A DNA stretch of 64,000 nt from the NCBI GenBank assembly GCA_902523635.1, contig CABZAE010000002.1, positions 62,001 through 126,000 of the forward strand, given 5' to 3'. The notes beneath the pieces are model-generated. The model saw only the letters and a list, made by a program, of their open reading frames with translations, did no database searches and was not told where the DNA came from. Both the position numbers and the translations under genes were made by a program. Positions 55,260 to 64,000 of this stretch are shown here, piece by piece (position 1 is the stretch's first letter; each line of letters begins with the position of its first letter). This DNA is from an uncultured Bacteroidota bacterium. Lineage in GTDB: Bacteria > Bacteroidota > Bacteroidia > Flavobacteriales > Flavobacteriaceae.

Positions 55260-57842
55260 TTGCGTAAATTAACTAAGATAGATAGATTTAGAGAAAAAGT
55301 TTTATCTAAGTTTGAGCTTTACAACAGCATTTTTTCAACCCTTCCATATGAAAGTATAAAAAATACTGGTGTTCTTTTGTCATTGTTTAAAAAAATTTGT
55401 GAGGAAGGTTATTCTAATGACCAAAATCCTACAGAAATAGTAGAAAATTTTTTTAAAATATATCTTAAAGATAAAAATGAAAAGTTTAAGATTGATCTGC
55501 TATTTAATTTTATTCAATACATTGAACGTCAAATTGTTTTATTTGATGCAGTTGAGGATGCTGCATTTTCAGAAATTAATAATCTTGATGGAATAGGTAC
55601 TTTACGCTCCCTTAAAGAGGATGTTGAATCTAAAGATAAAAAAAAGGAACTAAAAAAATATTTGTCAAAGTTTAAAGTTAGACCTGTTTTAACTGCTCAT
55701 CCTACTCAATTTTATCCAGGATCTGTTCTGGGAATTATCACAGATTTAACCAAAGCTGTTAAGGATAATAATTTAAACGAAATAAAGGTTTTGCTTGCTC
55801 AGTTAGGTAAAACCCCTTTTTTTAAAAATAAAAAACCAAGCCCATACGACGAGGCGGTAAGTTTAACTTGGTATCTTGAAAACGTTTTTTACCAATCGAT
55901 AAGTAATATTTATAAATACATAAGAATAAATATTTTTGATGGAAAGGATTTTTCAACAGATATCATAAATTTAGGGTTTTGGCCTGGGGGTGACAGAGAT
56001 GGCAACCCAAATGTCACAACAAAAATTACAATTAAAACTGCAAACAAACTCAGGAGTGATATTATAAAAAATTATTACAGAGATGTTAAAAAGCTTCGAA
56101 GAAGATTGACTTTTAAAAACGTTGAAACGGAAATTATTGAAATCGAAAATAAACTTTACAACAGCATCCTTGATTCATCACAAAATCCATCGATTAGGCT
56201 TTTTGATTTAAAAAAGAGATTAGCAAAAATTAGAGAAACCATAATTAAAGATCATAAATCTTTGTTTCTCGAACAGCTAGATGATTTAATTTTTAAAGTG
56301 AATATTTTTGGATACCATTTTGCAACTCTTGATATTAGACAAGATTCAAGAATTCATAACAAAGCATTTAGCGAAATAATCAAACTTCTGATAAATAATA
56401 GATATCTTAATGAGGATCCTTTTTATGAAGAAATGGACATTAATCAAAAATTGAATTTCCTTTCAAAACTAAAAGGTAATTTGAACCCAAACGACATTAA
56501 AAACACCATACTTAAGTCAACTCTCGAATCAATTAGATCTATAAAAACTATTCAAAAATCTAATGGAGAAAAGGGCTCTAATCGATATATAATTAGCAAT
56601 AATCAGTCAGCAGTTAATATCATGGAAGTTTTTGCAATGTTTAGGTTGAGTGATTGGTCAAATCCAACAGTAGATATTGTTCCTCTCTTTGAAACTGTTT
56701 CAGATCTTGAAAATGCTGAATCAGTAATGAAAGCAGTTTATCAGAACAAAAACTACAGAAATCATTTATCTAAAAGAAATGATGAACAAACCATTATGCT
56801 TGGTTTTTCTGATGGTACAAAAGATGGCGGTTATCTTATGGCGAACTGGAGCATATTAAAGGCAAAAGAATCTTTAACAACCATTTCCAGAAAATTTGGA
56901 GTCAAAGTGATTTTTTTTGATGGAAGAGGTGGCCCACCTGCTAGAGGAGGCGGTAATACCAATAAATTCTATGCTTCTTTGGGTGATTTTGTGGAATCTG
57001 ATCAAATACAGATGACTGTGCAGGGACAAACCATAAGTTCTAATTTTGGAACAATTGATTCCTGTCAATATAACTTAGAACAATTATTGAGTGCAGGAAT
57101 TCAGAACAGGGTTTTAAATTATAAAGATAATAACATAACCATTTATGAGAAGAAATTGTTAAGTAAGCTCGCTCAGATTAGTTATGATGCCTACAGTGAG
57201 TTTAAAAATCACCCGAAATTCATCCCTTACCTTGAAAATATGACCACAATCAACTATTATTCAAGAACTAATATTGGAAGTAGGCCATCAAAAAGAGCTA
57301 ACTCCAACAACAAGTTTGACTTTTCTTCGCTGAGAGCTATACCTTTTGTTGGTAGTTGGAGTCAGTTGAAACAAAATGTTCCAGGTTTTTATGGGGTCGG
57401 TACAGCTCTAAATTTTTTTTATCAACATAATAATTTTAGTGAAATCAAAAAATTATATCAAAACTCCTCTTTTTTTAGAACTTTAATTTCAAATAGCATG
57501 ATGAGTTTGACTAAATCATTTTTTAAGTTGACTGCCTACATGGAAGATGACCCTGAGTACGGAGATTTTTGGAAATTGATATACGATGAATACACTTTAT
57601 CGAAATCCATGATTTTAAAATTGACCGGTTACAAAGAATTAATGGAGAATGAGCCAGCTAATCGCGAATCAGTTCAAAAAAGAGAGGAAATTGTATTACC
57701 ATTGATAACGATTCAACAACATGCTCTTAGAAAAATAAAATTTTTGTCTGAAAAATCTTCAAAACAAAAATTGAATATTTATGAGAATATGGTAACAAGA
57801 TCATTGTTTGGTAATATAAATGCTAGTAGAAACTCAGCTTAG
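55260..57842 (+). CDS. ppc: Phosphoenolpyruvate carboxylase
   Basis: 860 residues from a TTG start. Conserved PEPC blocks: VLTAHPTQFYPGSVL (catalytic His), GFWPGGDRDGNPNVT, FLEQLDDLIFKVNIFGYHFATLDIRQDSRIH, GFSDGTKDGGYLMANW, FFDGRGGPPARGGG and TVQGQTISSNFG (phosphate loop). Adds bicarbonate to PEP to make oxaloacetate, an anaplerotic step. Slightly short for the family (about 880-930), mostly in the N-terminal third. Convergent with aroB; the stops overlap by four bases. Confidence 0.96.
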   Translation: MRKLTKIDRFREKVLSKFELYNSIFSTLPYESIKNTGVLLSLFKKICEEGYSNDQNPTEIVENFFKIYLKDKNEKFKIDLLFNFIQYIERQIVLFDAVEDAAFSEINNLDGIGTLRSLKEDVESKDKKKELKKYLSKFKVRPVLTAHPTQFYPGSVLGIITDLTKAVKDNNLNEIKVLLAQLGKTPFFKNKKPSPYDEAVSLTWYLENVFYQSISNIYKYIRINIFDGKDFSTDIINLGFWPGGDRDGNPNVTTKITIKTANKLRSDIIKNYYRDVKKLRRRLTFKNVETEIIEIENKLYNSILDSSQNPSIRLFDLKKRLAKIRETIIKDHKSLFLEQLDDLIFKVNIFGYHFATLDIRQDSRIHNKAFSEIIKLLINNRYLNEDPFYEEMDINQKLNFLSKLKGNLNPNDIKNTILKSTLESIRSIKTIQKSNGEKGSNRYIISNNQSAVNIMEVFAMFRLSDWSNPTVDIVPLFETVSDLENAESVMKAVYQNKNYRNHLSKRNDEQTIMLGFSDGTKDGGYLMANWSILKAKESLTTISRKFGVKVIFFDGRGGPPARGGGNTNKFYASLGDFVESDQIQMTVQGQTISSNFGTIDSCQYNLEQLLSAGIQNRVLNYKDNNITIYEKKLLSKLAQISYDAYSEFKNHPKFIPYLENMTTINYYSRTNIGSRPSKRANSNNKFDFSSLRAIPFVGSWSQLKQNVPGFYGVGTALNFFYQHNNFSEIKKLYQNSSFFRTLISNSMMSLTKSFFKLTAYMEDDPEYGDFWKLIYDEYTLSKSMILKLTGYKELMENEPANRESVQKREEIVLPLITIQQHALRKIKFLSEKSSKQKLNIYENMVTRSLFGNINASRNSA

Positions 57843-58894
57843 GCATCATAAAAATCAAAAGCTTTTTTAATTAAGTTACTATCTACCTCAACATCATAAA
57901 CAGGCTCTCCAAAGTTCTTTAAAAGTAAAAATTTTGTTTTGCCATACGAATTTTTTTTGTCATGAATTAATAGTTCTTGAATGCTAGAAATATCATTCTT
58001 ACTGAAAATTTCTTTTCCATATTTTTTAATAACATGATTTTTAATTGCTTCAAGACTTTCGAAAGGAAACCCAAACAATTCAGTAGATAAATATCCCTCA
58101 AGAACAAATCCAATTGATATGGCAAAACCATGTAACAATTTTTTGTTTTTTAGGAGTGAGTTAGTTTCAATAGCGTGACCTAGTGTATGTCCATAGTTAA
58201 GAGCTTTTCTCTCTTTTTTCTCATTTGGGTCAGTCAAGACTATTGAGTTTTTTATCGTTATAGACTCTTTAATTAATCTGAGTTCAGGAAAATAAAAATC
58301 TTCTTGTTTAATTAACTTTTCAAATAATTTACTTTTTACTATTAAAGAATGCTTAAAAATTTCAGCATATCCACTGAGGACCTCTTTTTTACTTAAAGTT
58401 TTGATAAAAATAGGGTCTACAACAACCATTTTAGGCTCATAAAATGTTCCAATTTGATTTTTGAGAAATTGAAAATCGATTCCTGTTTTACCACCAACAG
58501 ATGCATCAACTATTGAGAGTAGTGTTGTGGGTATATTAATATAATCAATTCCTCTTTTAAAGGTGCTGGCAACAAAACCGCCCATGTCACTTACAACACC
58601 TCCTCCTAAATTAATTATTAGACTTTTTCTATCTCCGCTTTTCCTGGAAATGATAGACCAAAGATTGATACATGACTCGAGATTTTTATTTTCCTCTCCC
58701 GGAACAGATTCTATGGTATCGAAATTTAGACCATTAGTTTTTTTTATAAAAATATCTAGGCAGTAATTTTTTGTATTTGTATCAACATGCACAAAAATCT
58801 TTGAATATTTATTTACCTGTATCAGATTTATGAGTTTTTTATAGCCCAAGTCTGAAAAAAAAATTGAGTAATTGTTCGATTTTATAAAATCCAT
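57839..58894 (-). CDS. aroB: 3-dehydroquinate synthase
   Basis: 351 residues from ATG 58894; the open frame extends to 58921 but MDFIKSNNYSIFFSDLGYKKL starts the domain. NAD-binding GGGVVSDMGGFVASTFKRGIDYINIPTTLLSIVDASVGGKTGID, EIFKHSLI, and YGHTLGHAIET with zinc-binding His residues. Second step of the shikimate pathway. Divergent from proline dehydrogenase. Confidence 0.96.
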   Translation of the reverse strand: MDFIKSNNYSIFFSDLGYKKLINLIQVNKYSKIFVHVDTNTKNYCLDIFIKKTNGLNFDTIESVPGEENKNLESCINLWSIISRKSGDRKSLIINLGGGVVSDMGGFVASTFKRGIDYINIPTTLLSIVDASVGGKTGIDFQFLKNQIGTFYEPKMVVVDPIFIKTLSKKEVLSGYAEIFKHSLIVKSKLFEKLIKQEDFYFPELRLIKESITIKNSIVLTDPNEKKERKALNYGHTLGHAIETNSLLKNKKLLHGFAISIGFVLEGYLSTELFGFPFESLEAIKNHVIKKYGKEIFSKNDISSIQELLIHDKKNSYGKTKFLLLKNFGEPVYDVEVDSNLIKKAFDFYDA

Positions 58895-58942
58895 GAAATA
58901 TCTTCTTTTACAAATTAACATCTTTTTTGTAAAAAAACAGTT

Positions 58943-58950
58943 TAAATTTG
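58943..58950 (+). promoter_or_regulatory. Putative -7 box for proline dehydrogenase
   Basis: TAAATTTG, an exact TAnnTTTG match, 19 bases before the TTG start at 58970. No proper -33 TTG (the nearest is at 13 bases). Confidence 0.35.
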
Positions 58951-58969
58951 TTTTTTAAATAACTAGAAT

Positions 58970-60136
58970 TTGAATAGTTTTTTTAATAATACTAAAGACG
59001 CTTTTACTCTTAAATCTAACTTTGATCTCCTAAGAGCCAGATTTCTTTTCACGATCATTCAAAATAAATTTCTAGTTAGATTGGGTACATGGGTTACCAA
59101 TTTTTGTTTGAAAATTCATTTACCTATCAATTCAATAATCAAAATATCAATATATAAACATTTTTGCGGAGGAATAAAAGAAACTGAGTGTTATCCAATT
59201 ATAAAAAATATGTTTAAAAAAAATGTATGTACTGTATTGGATTTTTCAACAGAGGGATATCAAAATGAAAAAGATTTTGAAATATGCTGCGAAAAAAAAA
59301 TTTCAATAATTGAATTTATCAAAGATAAAGATGAAATTCCTTTTGCTGTTTTTAAACCGTCCTCTGTTGGTAAATCATCTGTTTTTGAAAAAGTCTCAAA
59401 AGGAACCATATTGAATACTGATGAAAAAGAAGCATGGTTAAAAATTAGAAACAGGTTTCATTTGATTTGCAAAAAGGCTAAGGAAAGCGATGTGAAAATT
59501 TTGATTGATGCTGAGGAATTTCTTATTCAAAACGCCATCGACCAACTTGCACTGGAAATGATGATTGAGTACAATAAAAATGAGATTTTTATATATAATA
59601 CAGTCCAAATGTATCGTAAAGACAGGTTAACTTACTTAAAAAAAATAACTACAGAAAATCCAGGTATTTTGTTAGGTTTTAAGTTGGTAAGAGGGGCTTA
59701 TATGGAAAAAGAAAGATATCTTTCAAAAAAACATGATTATCCATCTCCAATTTGCAAGGATAAATTATCTACAGACAAAAATTTTGATTCAGCCATTGAA
59801 TATGTTTTTCAAAACTTGAAACAGATTAATTTAGTTTGTGCCTCCCACAATGAAGCTTCAACTTTGAAAGTAATGGATTTGATGAATAAAAATAACCTAA
59901 AGAATAATGATAAAAAAGTGTGGTTTGGTCAACTCTATGGTATGAGTGATAATATCACTTTTAATCTTGCAATGAAATCTTATAACACCTTTAAAATTTT
60001 ACCATTTGGTCCTGTTAAAAATTTAATTCCCTATCTTTTAAGAAGAGCTGAGGAAAATACATCGGTGATTGGTCAGTCAGGAAGAGAATTAAGTCTTATT
60101 AAAAGTGAAATTAGAAGACGAAGGTTGCAATCATAA
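58970..60136 (+). CDS. Proline dehydrogenase
   Basis: 388 residues from a TTG start. PRODH TIM-barrel: LDFSTEGYQNEKDFE, KLVRGAYMEKERY (the conserved R-G-A-Y), CASHNEAS, KVWFGQLYGMSDNITF and LPFGPVKNLIPYLLRRAEEN with the final E-N of FAD/substrate binding. Oxidises proline to pyrroline-5-carboxylate, passing electrons to quinone; monofunctional, without the P5C dehydrogenase domain. Overlaps by six bases with the DUF4258-like gene at the stops. Confidence 0.93.
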   Translation: MNSFFNNTKDAFTLKSNFDLLRARFLFTIIQNKFLVRLGTWVTNFCLKIHLPINSIIKISIYKHFCGGIKETECYPIIKNMFKKNVCTVLDFSTEGYQNEKDFEICCEKKISIIEFIKDKDEIPFAVFKPSSVGKSSVFEKVSKGTILNTDEKEAWLKIRNRFHLICKKAKESDVKILIDAEEFLIQNAIDQLALEMMIEYNKNEIFIYNTVQMYRKDRLTYLKKITTENPGILLGFKLVRGAYMEKERYLSKKHDYPSPICKDKLSTDKNFDSAIEYVFQNLKQINLVCASHNEASTLKVMDLMNKNNLKNNDKKVWFGQLYGMSDNITFNLAMKSYNTFKILPFGPVKNLIPYLLRRAEENTSVIGQSGRELSLIKSEIRRRRLQS

Positions 60137-60472
60137 TTTTAATCTCTTAAAAACTACAGTTTTTGAGCAGTTTTCAGCTTCAAAAAAAATTTCCGTGTTT
60201 GATTTTGGATAAATCACATATATTTTACAAGAATCTAAAGTAGTGTCACTTTTGGAAAAATCTACTCTAAATTCATTCAGAAGTTTATCTCTTTCAATAA
60301 CAGTTATATCGATAGGATCCACAATCCAATTTTTTTTAAGAATATCACCTAGAACCCTTTTATTTGGTGAATAGTTGAAAGAGGTGTCTTTTTTATCCAT
60401 TAAAAAAAATAGAAAAATCAGACCTATTGTAAATCCGAAAAAAAAGAATGAAAATCGTTTAAAAAAATTCAT
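60131..60472 (-). CDS. DUF4258-like small membrane-anchored protein
   Basis: 113 residues. One N-terminal transmembrane helix (FFKRFSFFFFGFTIGLIFLFFLMD) and a soluble part with NYSPNKRVLGDIL and WIVDPIDITVI blocks seen in the flavobacterial DUF4258-annotated family. Function unknown. Its start overlaps tsaE by 14 bases; porX, tsaE and this gene form one tight operon. Confidence 0.65.
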   Translation of the reverse strand: MNFFKRFSFFFFGFTIGLIFLFFLMDKKDTSFNYSPNKRVLGDILKKNWIVDPIDITVIERDKLLNEFRVDFSKSDTTLDSCKIYVIYPKSNTEIFFEAENCSKTVVFKRLKL

Positions 60473-60878
60473 TGCTTACTGTAATTCTTCTAGCATTTTC
60501 ACCTGTAATACTAATTTCAATTTTTGAATAATTAAAGGTAAAGTTTTTTATTAATAGCTCTGGCCATTCAATAATAACAGTTTTATTGAAATCAATATAC
60601 TCCATCACACCTAGATCAATAACTTCATTTATGTTTTTTAACCTGTATAAATCCATATGAAAGATTGATGTATTTTTTGTTTTGTACTCATTTATTAAGC
60701 TGAAGGTTGGACTATTAGTGAGATCAGATACACCCAGTTTTAAACATATCTGTTTAACTAGAGTTGTTTTACCTGCACCAACCTTACCTATTAATAAGAT
60801 ATTATTGGTTTTTAAATTATCTAAAATAAAATCAGCAGCTTTGTTAATTTCTTCAATTGTGTATAAAAGATTCATCAT
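60459..60878 (-). CDS. tsaE: tRNA threonylcarbamoyladenosine biosynthesis protein TsaE
   Basis: 139 residues. P-loop LLIGKVGAGKTTLVKQICLKLGV, SPTFSLINEYKTK (switch-like) and IFHMDLYRLKNINEVIDLG, the TsaE signature, with WPELLIK later. ATPase that drives the TsaBD complex in t6A37 tRNA modification. Tandem ATGs at 60878 and 60875; the porX stop lies in between (ATGATGA), so the start is one of the two. Confidence 0.95.
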   Translation of the reverse strand: MMNLLYTIEEINKAADFILDNLKTNNILLIGKVGAGKTTLVKQICLKLGVSDLTNSPTFSLINEYKTKNTSIFHMDLYRLKNINEVIDLGVMEYIDFNKTVIIEWPELLIKNFTFNYSKIEISITGENARRITVSNEFF

Positions 60879-62413
60879 TTTGGATTCATAACTAAAAAAG
60901 GAACAAACATTTCCTGCATTGAAACTCCACCATGTTGGTAAGTGTTTTTGTACAGTGAAACATATTCATTGTAATTATTTGGATAAACGAAAAAAGAATT
61001 GCTTCTAGCAAAAACAAAACTACTGTTGATGGAATAGGAGGGTAGTTTGATTTTATTTGGGTTTTTAAATTCAATTACATCTTTGGGTTGAGCCAAAATT
61101 TGATCAGAAGTTTTATATCGCATGTTAGATGAGATTTTTTTTGAACCTGAAATCTTACTTGGTTTGAATACATTAATCATTCCATGATCCGACGTTAATA
61201 TAATTTTATAACCAAGTTCACTTGATTTTTTTATGGTTTCTATAAGTTCAGAATTTTTAAACCATGTCAAAGTCAAATCTCTATAGGCCTTGTCACTATT
61301 TGCTATTTCTTTAATAAACCGTACATCTTTTTTAGCATGAGATATCATATCGATAAAATTATATATAATCGTAGTCAAATTAAATTTATTAAGGTTAGAA
61401 ATATTAATATTGAAAGTTTTAGAATCTTTAGATTTAAATAATTTTAAATACTTGTGTTTAATATTTAATCCAAGTCTTTTTAACTGGTTTGTTAACAGCT
61501 CATTTTCAAACTTATTTTTATTCAGACTTTCAAATTCATTTGACCAATAGTCAGGGTATTGTTTCATTGTTTCCAAAGGGCTCAATCCAGAAAAAATTGA
61601 GTTTCTCGAATACTGAGTTGTTGTCGGTAAGATACTGCTATAAATAATTTCATTTTCAATTTTGTAATGATCTGTCACAACAGGTTCAATAATTTTCCAT
61701 TGATCGAAACGAAAGTTATCTATCAAAATGAATAAAATTGATTCTTTTCTGTTTAGATGAGGAAAAACATGTTTCTTAAAAATATTAATAGATGAAACAA
61801 AAGATGGGTCTTCCAAAGCATTTTGATAGTTTTTTTCAACAAATGAACAAAAAACATTATTTGCATAATTTTTTTGAGACAATAGAATTTCTACTAACTC
61901 ATTATCATCAATTTCTGATAATAATATTTCCCATTTTACAAGTTTTTTGTAAAGCAATTGCCAGTCTTCAAAACTTGAGCATTCTGATATTTGGTTGTTA
62001 ATTTCTTGATAAGTTTTTTGATAATTCTCAACAGTTTTACTTTTAATTAGTCCTTTATTAGAAAAAATTTTTTTTAAACTGAGTAAAATTTGATTTGGAT
62101 TGACAGGTTTTAAAAGATAGTCTTTCACTTGATTGCCAAGAGCATTATCTATTACGTTCTCATCAGTATTTTGTGATATCATTACAACAGGCACAGAATC
62201 GAACTGGTCCTTTAATATTTTAACGGTTTCTGTTCCAGCTAAACCTGGCATGTTTTGGTCAATTAACACGATGTCAACATTATTTTTTTTTAGAAAAAGT
62301 ATACCCTCTTTACCACTCAAAGCTTTATATACTTGAAACCCTCTTTTCTCCAAAAAAATAATGTGTGAATTAAAAAAATCAATTTCATCATCAATCCAAA
62401 GAACTTTTATCAT
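60875..62413 (-). CDS. porX: PorX, T9SS response regulator with PglZ domain
   Basis: 512 residues from ATG 62413; the frame extends to 62458 but MIKVLWIDDEIDFF is the receiver start. Receiver domain 1-125: acidic DDE at 8-10, phosphoacceptor Asp52 (VLIDQNMPG) and Lys in LLKPVNP. A helical linker leads to a PglZ-like alkaline-phosphatase fold (about 200-512): LFILIDNFRFDQW, SGLSPLETMKQYPDYW, LTSDHGM. PorX with the PorY kinase controls type IX secretion genes in Bacteroidota, and PglZ hydrolyses oligonucleotides. Fits the T9SS-like protein elsewhere in the window. Shares an operon with tsaE. Confidence 0.95.
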   Translation of the reverse strand: MIKVLWIDDEIDFFNSHIIFLEKRGFQVYKALSGKEGILFLKKNNVDIVLIDQNMPGLAGTETVKILKDQFDSVPVVMISQNTDENVIDNALGNQVKDYLLKPVNPNQILLSLKKIFSNKGLIKSKTVENYQKTYQEINNQISECSSFEDWQLLYKKLVKWEILLSEIDDNELVEILLSQKNYANNVFCSFVEKNYQNALEDPSFVSSINIFKKHVFPHLNRKESILFILIDNFRFDQWKIIEPVVTDHYKIENEIIYSSILPTTTQYSRNSIFSGLSPLETMKQYPDYWSNEFESLNKNKFENELLTNQLKRLGLNIKHKYLKLFKSKDSKTFNINISNLNKFNLTTIIYNFIDMISHAKKDVRFIKEIANSDKAYRDLTLTWFKNSELIETIKKSSELGYKIILTSDHGMINVFKPSKISGSKKISSNMRYKTSDQILAQPKDVIEFKNPNKIKLPSYSINSSFVFARSNSFFVYPNNYNEYVSLYKNTYQHGGVSMQEMFVPFLVMNPK

Positions 62414-62462
62414 AATTGTTTTTATTGAAAATAAACTATCAATACACTGATCTGTCAAAAAT

Positions 62463-62470
62463 CAAAATTA
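62463..62470 (-). promoter_or_regulatory. Putative -7 box for porX
   Basis: TAATTTTG on the minus strand, an exact TAnnTTTG match, about 50 bases before the porX ATG at 62413. It lies just ahead of the lpxD box (62484-62491) on the other strand. Confidence 0.4.
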
Positions 62471-62483
62471 ATTCATTTTTTCA

Positions 62484-62491
62484 TACTTTTG
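62484..62491 (+). promoter_or_regulatory. Putative -7 box, leaderless start of lpxD
   Basis: TACTTTTG, an exact TAnnTTTG match, ending 5 bases before the ATG at 62497. The same 5-base spacing is seen at the XRE and photolyase genes, so the mRNA probably begins at the start codon. Confidence 0.5.
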
Positions 62492-62496
62492 CATCG

Positions 62497-63522
62497 ATGA
62501 ATTTAAGTGCTAAAAAAATAGCTGAAATGTTAGGTGGTATAATTGAGGGAGACAATGCTGTATCAATTAGCAAATTAGCCAAAATAGATAACGGAGATAA
62601 AAACTCATTGTCTTTTTTAGGAAATCCAAAATATAACAACAGTTTATATAAGTCTAACTCATCAATAATTTTAGTAAAACGTGATTTTGTGTTGGAAGAA
62701 CCTGTTCAGCAAACATTGATAAGAGTTGATGACCCCAACGAATCATTTTCTGTTTTACTTGATTTTTTCAGTAAAAAAAAATCCAATGTCACAGGCATAA
62801 GCGAAAATTCAGTTATTTCTAGCTCTGTAAAATATCACCCTGATTTATTTTTTGGGGACTTTTCGGTATGTAATAATGGTTCAATTTTAGGAAAAAATGT
62901 AAAGATATATTCACAGGTTTTCATTGGAGAAAATGTAACTATTGGGGATGATACTGTAATTCACTCAGGTGTAAAAATTTATGACAATTCAATAATTGGT
63001 AGTGATTGTATCATTCACTCTGGTACTGTAATAGGTTCAGATGGCTTTGGTTTCAATATCGATAATGAAGGAAATCAAAAAAAAGTTAGCCATAATGGAA
63101 ATGTTGTAATTGAGGATAATGTCGAGATTGGTGCAAATTGCACGGTTGATAGAGCAACTCTAGGATCAACTATATTAAAAAAGGGTGTTAAAATCGATAA
63201 TCTAATACAAATTGCACACAATGTTGAAATTGGACAAAATACAGTCATAGCTGGATGTACAGGAATTGCTGGGTCAACTTCAATTGGAAAAAACTGTATG
63301 ATTGGTGGTCAGGTTGGCATCGGAGGCCATTTGAAAATAGGGGATAGAGTGAAGATTCAAGCCAAATCGGGAATTTTGAAGAATATAGAATCAGATTCTT
63401 CTGTGATGGGTTACCCTGCTCTAAATTATAGAGATTATAATAGGTCATACGTTCATTTTAAGAATTTTCCCTCCATAATGAAATCTATTGAGTCTATAAT
63501 AAAATCAAAAAAAGATGCCTAA
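62497..63522 (+). CDS. lpxD: UDP-3-O-acylglucosamine N-acyltransferase
   Basis: 341 residues from ATG 62497; the open frame extends upstream to 62416, across the promoter, so this start is preferred. LpxD domains: N-terminal MNLSAKKIAEMLGGIIEGD uridine-binding part, left-handed beta-helix of hexapeptide repeats (about 100-300, IGENVTIGDDTVIHSGV), and catalytic His in QIAHNVEIG. C-terminal helix (SYVHFKNFPSIMKSIESI). It adds an acyl chain in lipid A synthesis. It overlaps lpxC by 8 bases. Confidence 0.96.
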   Translation: MNLSAKKIAEMLGGIIEGDNAVSISKLAKIDNGDKNSLSFLGNPKYNNSLYKSNSSIILVKRDFVLEEPVQQTLIRVDDPNESFSVLLDFFSKKKSNVTGISENSVISSSVKYHPDLFFGDFSVCNNGSILGKNVKIYSQVFIGENVTIGDDTVIHSGVKIYDNSIIGSDCIIHSGTVIGSDGFGFNIDNEGNQKKVSHNGNVVIEDNVEIGANCTVDRATLGSTILKKGVKIDNLIQIAHNVEIGQNTVIAGCTGIAGSTSIGKNCMIGGQVGIGGHLKIGDRVKIQAKSGILKNIESDSSVMGYPALNYRDYNRSYVHFKNFPSIMKSIESIIKSKKDA

Positions 63523-64000
63523 ACAAACTACAATAAAAAAGCCTATCTCCTTGAAAGGGGTAGGAATTCATACAGGCACTGATGTAACATTGACTTTTAA
63601 GCCCGCTAAAGATAATTTTGGTTATGCATTCTGCAGAATTGATCTGCCAGACAACCCCGTAATAGAAGCGAACATAAACTATGTTGTGAATACCGAAAGA
63701 GGAACAAACCTAGAAAAAAATGGGATAAAAATTAAGACATCTGAGCATGTCCTAGCTGCACTTGTGGGAATGGAAATTGACAATGTTTTAATAGAACTTA
63801 ATTCTCCTGAACCTCCTATTATGGATGGTTCCTCAAAATTTTTTGTTGAGGCTCTTGAAAAAGCAGGTGTTAAATATCTAGAAAACGAAAGGGAAGAATA
63901 CATTGTTAAAGAAGTTATTTCATATTATGATAAAGACAGCGGAAGTGATATAACAGTTATTCCCTCCGAAAATTATGAAGTTACAGCCATGGTTGATTTT
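63515..64000 (+). CDS. lpxC: UDP-3-O-acyl-GlcNAc deacetylase, N-terminal part (truncated by window edge)
   Basis: 162 codons visible from ATG 63515 to the right edge. LpxC first half: TTIKKPISLKGVGIHTGTDVTLTFKPA, zinc-ligand His in SEHVLAALVGM, and EPPIMDGSSKFFVEAL. Catalyses the committed deacetylation in lipid A synthesis; in Bacteroidota the gene usually continues into a FabZ domain, which lies outside the window. Operon with lpxD. Confidence 0.95.
   Translation, partial: MPKQTTIKKPISLKGVGIHTGTDVTLTFKPAKDNFGYAFCRIDLPDNPVIEANINYVVNTERGTNLEKNGIKIKTSEHVLAALVGMEIDNVLIELNSPEPPIMDGSSKFFVEALEKAGVKYLENEREEYIVKEVISYYDKDSGSDITVIPSENYEVTAMVDF

Overview
The window is AT-rich, almost fully coding DNA from a member of the Bacteroidota, most likely a marine Flavobacteriia lineage. 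The evidence is lineage-typical gene content: PorX (response regulator plus PglZ), a type IX secretion (T9SS)-style secreted protein, DUF4834, DUF6090-like and DUF4258 proteins, a TIGR02757 protein, a DUF5916/CBM9 outer-membrane protein, topoisomerase IV-type parE/parC, and an acyl-CoA reductase next to serC-serA. Several genes carry exact matches to the Bacteroidota -7 promoter box TAnnTTTG, and Shine-Dalgarno sequences are nearly absent. A photolyase-family protein, a sulfatase and small streamlined gaps fit a sunlit, algae-associated marine lifestyle, but that is inference. No rRNA, tRNA, CRISPR array, insertion sequence or prophage was seen. No gene-free stretch exceeds 300 bases; the largest gaps are 53357-53603 and 1582-1818.

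Layout. 1-5.3 kb: a partial hotdog thioesterase, an unusual photolyase-family protein, an MFS transporter and several small lipoproteins or exported NTF2-like proteins. 5.3-11.4 kb: two DUF6090-like membrane proteins flank an exported ADP-ribosylglycohydrolase and a dipeptidyl peptidase IV; DUF2237 follows. 11.4-14.3 kb: exported sulfatase and small exported proteins. 14.4-19.2 kb: a five-gene same-strand run encoding an S74-chaperone surface protein, a T9SS-like secreted protein, a 50-residue peptide with a Tat-like leader and a short Pro/Gly/Trp tail, an NTP_transf_5 nucleotidyltransferase, and an HPr-kinase-like protein with a PqqD/RRE-like N-terminus. This looks like a RiPP-type peptide-modification locus without a classical cyclase and is the most interesting part of the window. 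19.2-23 kb: mnmE, a GNAT-like protein and an outer-membrane protein with a lysine-rich tail. 23-30 kb: a cell-surface glycan set (YfhO, methyltransferase, two GT4 glycosyltransferases, flippase). 30-36 kb: uvrA with a short coupled upstream ORF, an ECF-type sigma factor, a cysteine-free endonuclease III and Bcp. 36-43 kb: MBL-fold hydrolase, esterase, a dihydroorotase homologue lacking metal ligands, TIGR02757, a LolD-type ABC ATPase, DUF5916 and msrA. 43-47 kb: serine biosynthesis (serA, serC) and acyl-CoA reductase. 47-53 kb: ychF and topoisomerase IV. 53-64 kb: an XRE regulator, M14 carboxypeptidase, Lrp regulator, ppc, aroB, proline dehydrogenase, tsaE, porX, lpxD and the start of lpxC.

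How they work together. Most of the window is housekeeping: DNA topology and repair, tRNA modification, serine and shikimate synthesis, anaplerosis, and lipid A synthesis. A strong envelope and secretion theme runs through it: lipoproteins, a putative T9SS client, the T9SS regulator PorX, lipid A genes, a glycan assembly cluster and exported hydrolases. Start codons were moved downstream of the longest open frame where an internal ATG gives a better signal peptide, family N-terminus, operon overlap or promoter spacing; these choices are noted in each entry.
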